Positions 60,276-64,000 of a stretch of 64,000 nt of DNA are shown here, one piece after another (the first letter of the stretch is position 1; each line of letters opens with the position of its first letter). The notes beneath the pieces were generated by a model, which was given only the letters and a program-made list of their open reading frames with translations, was not told where the DNA came from and searched no databases. The stretch is from Ecdyonurus torrentis (Eukaryota > Arthropoda > Insecta > Ephemeroptera > Heptageniidae). A program made the translations under genes and the position numbers. The DNA is taken from positions 34,847,930 through 34,911,929 of the forward strand of contig OX439131.1 in NCBI GenBank assembly GCA_949318235.1, in the 5' to 3' direction.

Positions 60276-63200
60276 ATGTCAGCTGTAAAATGTTTAGGAT
60301 GTGTTTACGTGGCTCTATTTTGCTTAATTTTTTTTAGTGCTGTCACTAACGTTTATGGATTAAGAAAATATGATAAAAAAGATCTACAGAAATTGCGGTA
60401 CGTATTAAATTTTAATTTCTAGAAGTCTCGATTGGGAATTTTGCATTTTCCTCTTTTCTATGTTCGGCATTTCGTGAAGAGACATAAGTTTGTCGAGTTT
60501 GTCAATGTACATACATACATTACATATATATTCACATAATATGTACAAAGTTCATTTTGTTAATTTCAATGTTATTATTATGTATGCATATATATAAAAC
60601 AGTAAAAACCCGTCAGATAACTGATCTTGATTTAGATTTTTTTTTTCTAGCGAGGAGGTGCGACAAATGTTTCAGCATGCATACAACAGTTACCTTACTT
60701 ATGCATATCCTTATGATGAATTAAGACCACTCAGTTGTGATGGAATTGACACATGGGGCAGGTCAGTTTTCCAATGTCGTAGAAGTTGCCTTGTTAATTG
60801 TCTACATATTATAAATTGACTGATGTTTTACAGTTACTCCTTAACGCTTATTGACGCCCTTGATACTCTGGCAGTTATGGGAAACTACACAGAGTTCAGA
60901 CGAGTGGCTCAACTTGTAGCAAGTAAAGCTAATTTTGATGGAAATATAAATGTTTCTGTATTTGAAACCAATATTAGAATTGTTGGTGGCCTTTTAAGTG
61001 CTCATCTTTTGTCTCATAAGTAAGTACAATTAAGACTTCATTTAGCTAAATCTCTCTATCTCTCGTCACATCAGCTATCTTAGTTGATACTTGTGTTTAA
61101 ATAGCTGACGTAAAAAAAAAAAAAAGAAATAATAATAATTACAAACAATTTTCAGAGCCGGGGTTGATCTTGAGCCTGGTTGGCCCTGTAATGGACCATT
61201 GTTGCGTTTAGCAGAAGACGTAGCAAGGAGACTTATTGTAGCATTTGATACACCTACAGGGATGCCTTTTGGTACAGTAAATTTAAGATATGGAGTACCA
61301 GAAGGAGAAACTCCTATAACATGCACTGCAGGAGTTGGAACTTTCATTGTTGAATTTGGGACACTGTCAAGATTAACTGGAGATCCGTTGTATGAAGAAG
61401 TTGCTTTAAAAGCTCTCAATGCTCTATATTATCATCGCTCAAATATTGGTCTTATGGGAAATCACATTGATATCGTCTCTGGAAGATGGACAGCTCAAGA
61501 TGCAGGAATTGGGGCTGGAGTTGACTCTTACTATGAATATTTGGTAAAAGGTGCAACTCTCCTGCAAAGACCAGAATTACTTCATGCATTCCACGAAGGC
61601 AGAGCTGCTATTGATAAATATTTGAAAAGGGATGATTGGCATCTTTGGGTATCCATGCACAAAGGACAAGTCACTCTACCTGTATTTCAAAGCCTAGAAG
61701 CCTATTGGCCTGGAGTTTTAAGTCTGATTGGTGAGTCAATTTTTTCTTAAATTTTTTTAGTAATACAAAACATGATGTATATTTCTGTTTTTAATAGGTG
61801 ATGTCAACAGTGCAATGAGATCCCTTCATAACTATCACCAAGTTTGGAAACAATATGGATTTACTCCAGAATTTTATAATATACCTCAAGTAAGAAAGAA
61901 AAATTGAATACAGTATCTGTATTGACCTTTTTTTATGTATTTTTGCTATTTTAAGCAAGAAGATTTGCTTATGTGTCATCAAATGTTTTACAGGGTGAAG
62001 CAGGGTCAAATAGAGAAGCATATCCATTGCGACCAGAGCTCATTGAGTCTGTTATGTATTTGTACAGAGCCACCAAAGATCCATACTTGCTGGAAGTAGG
62101 AGTTGACATTTTAAGGAGCATCCAACATAGTGCCAAGACAAACTGTGGATATGCTACTGTAAGGAATATTATGCCAGAAATTTTTAGGTATTTATTTTTT
62201 ATTGTCTAATAAACCTTTTATTATTTTGTCAGATAAAAGATGTCCGAGACCACAGAAAAGAAGACCGCATGGAGTCTTTCTTTCTTGCTGAAACTACAAA
62301 ATATTTGTATCTCCTGTTTGACACTGACAATTTTCTTCACAACTCTGGACAAAGGGGGACGCTTATCAACACTCCTTGGGGAGAATGCACTATAGATGCT
62401 GGAAATTACATTTTCAATACAGGTAAAGTATAGAAAGAAGGGGAAAGAAAATTACATAGAGGAACCAGCAAAGGCCTTATTACAGTGAAGAATGACTTAT
62501 AAATTGGTAAAAAAAAATCCTGCTAGCACAGAAATAATAAACATATTCTTTACTATGATATGGTTTCCTCCAATATTTTCTTTGAATTTTATCATATCCA
62601 ACTGCAATGGTTTATTTCTTTTAATTTATTGCAAAGAAAAGTTAGGGTCAGAACTGATTTAAAATATATTCTCTCTCAAATGCAGTTAACAGCTCAATCT
62701 CCCATTCCCCTATTTTTCAAATCTGTGATTTTCTTTTTAAATCTTTTTACTAAAGGCGTAGAACACCTTGAACAAAAAAGTTGCATAATATCCTAACAAA
62801 CCTGAAAATCAACGTTGATTTGGCCGGAGTCATTGATTTCTAATTTATTTTCCATTCACAAAATGCCACTGCCGGTCACTGACGTCACAGCTCGCCTGGT
62901 CCACGCGCAAGTAAACCGGGTGAGCTGAGACGTCAGTGACCGGCAGCGGCATTTTGTGAATAGAAAATAAATTAGAAATCAATGACTCCGGCCAGATCAA
63001 CGTTGATTTTCAGGTTTGTTAGGATATTACACAACTTTTTTGTTCGAGGTGTTCTATGCCTTTAACTAACCATCACAAAGTTGATTTTTTTCCTTAATCA
63101 TCAAATTCAGCATTAAAGATTGAAAAAAAAAAAAGTTTTGCAAATAGTTATTAAAATGCATACCACCATTAAACTTTGCTTTGAATATTATAACTTTTTA

Positions 63201-63982
63201 TATTTTTTACAGAGGCTCATCCAGTCGACCCTGGCGCCCTGCATTGCTGTAGTGGACAAAGAGATACAGACATCCAAGGCCACGTTCAAGCTCAACTGCT
63301 TGCAAGTCTTGACCCTGAGGTATTTAGTAGTTTAAGAGGAGAGCGTCTGCCAAAAAGGACTAAAAAGCCTCCTCCTCGCCATCAATCAAAACCTCCTGCC
63401 AAAATTTACATTGCAAATACTCAAGGTCCACAAACCAGCAAACCAACAACAGAGAAATTTTCAACAGAAACATTGGCAAAAAATGTTGGTAAATCTGTAG
63501 ATGTAGTCCAAGTACCACCAGCAACAGAGGAAAAATTAAGAAATGCAAGTAACAGTAATGATGAAATTATTGGTGTTGGTACTGTAGAAGTAATTAAACT
63601 TAAAACCCCTGAAGTACCAACCACAGAACACCCCAGAGTATCACCATCTGCAGATACAGATTCAAAACCTAATTTTTCTGGTAAAATATCATCAAAAGAA
63701 AAAAGTAATTCTGGTTTTCAAGCAGATCAAGAACTGCTAGAATTAACTCATTCTGTTGATGATATTTCTGGTGAACGAGGCTTTACTCTACCAACATTTG
63801 TAAAGCAATTTTTATCTAGTAAAGAGTTTGATCCTCAGTTACTTCTTGAAAGATTACGAGCCAATGTGAAATTTGATTTAAATGCAACTTGGTTAAGTGA
63901 TTATAAAATGCTTTCATGTTCAGCTCAACCTTTTCTACATAGACTATCAATAATGGGAGAATTTTTTGAAGTACCAACTTAA
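60276..63982 (+). CDS. EDEM2: EDEM2, ER degradation-enhancing alpha-mannosidase-like (8 exons, complete)
   Basis: GH47 family protein of the ER lumen that starts mannose trimming on misfolded glycoproteins for ERAD. Exons: 60276-60397, 60651-60761, 60834-61019, 61156-61730, 61798-61889, 61994-62158, 62233-62422 and 63213-63982, one frame, 736 residues. Residues 1-27 form a signal peptide. GH47 acidic residues are present: Glu122 in VFETNIR, Asp263 in [11 protein letters not shown], Glu377 in PLRPELIES and Glu431 in MESFFLAET, and the calcium-site threonine is Thr480 in YIFNTEAHP. The C-terminal LLSC-like motif of human EDEM2 survives as [21 protein letters not shown]. The protein is about 160 residues longer than the human one because exon 8 carries a Ser/Thr/Lys-rich, probably disordered insert (about residues 515-665). 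The stop codon is 18 bp from the window end. Confidence 0.97.
62753..63062. mobile_element. MITE, AAGGCRTAG ends, interior type B, copy 3
   Basis: 310 bp with ends AAGGCGTAGAACACCTTGAA and the inverted CGAGGTGTTCTATGCCTT; TA on both sides (62751-62752, 63063-63064). A near-perfect hairpin around a GC-rich centre containing TGACGTCAC and GTCAGTGAC. The best-preserved type B copy. Lies in EDEM2 intron 7. Confidence 0.88.
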
Positions 63983-64000
63983 AAGTGTCGTTAAATATAA

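Noticed and set aside
61075..61419. 114-codon minus-strand ORF
   Set aside because: Antisense shadow of EDEM2 exon 4.

Overview
The window is 64 kb of nuclear DNA from an invertebrate animal. Arthropod is the likeliest reading, but nothing here fixes the lineage. The evidence is spliced genes with GT-AG introns, a neuropeptide receptor of the allatotropin/orexin type, an H-type ferritin, a Penelope-like element, and strongly AT-rich intergenic DNA full of dinucleotide microsatellites and short inverted-repeat transposons (MITEs). There is one 200-N assembly gap (5676-5875).

Left part (1-33.5 kb). The 5' four exons of LSM12 lie on the minus strand at the window edge; its 3' end is outside. 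About 30 kb of repeat-rich, gene-poor DNA follows. Within it are four consecutive minus-strand open segments (11276-14354) with splice sites and compatible phases, which probably belong to an unidentified gene. It also holds a recent Penelope-like element whose 3' half is present twice, head to head, as an apparently perfect 0.82-kb inverted repeat (19574-21592). At 33513-33970 sits the first coding exon of an allatotropin/orexin-type GPCR (minus strand); its other exons are not recognisable here.

Middle (34-49 kb). No gene was found. This part holds long (TA)n tracts, several MITE families and a dispersed hAT-like repeat (TAGGGTG ends) with about six copies.

Right part (49-64 kb) is a compact gene cluster. 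Ferritin (plus, 3 coding exons) is tail-to-tail with UFM1 (minus, 4 coding exons). A single-exon 332-aa ORF resembling the Fanconi anaemia protein FANCF lies inside UFM1 intron 2 on the same strand. UFM1 is head-to-head with EDEM2 (plus, 8 exons, complete) across a 373-bp probable bidirectional promoter. UFM1 (ufmylation, ER ribosome quality control) and EDEM2 (mannose trimming for ER-associated degradation) both serve ER protein quality control, so shared transcription would make sense; that is inference.

Mobile DNA is the most unusual part. Two MITE families have unrelated interiors but the same ends and TA target duplications. One copy carries a nested 289-bp element whose ends and 8-bp target duplication look like the P-element superfamily. 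Ferritin intron 1 is a mosaic of fold-back elements with a nested insertion that a paralogous empty site confirms.
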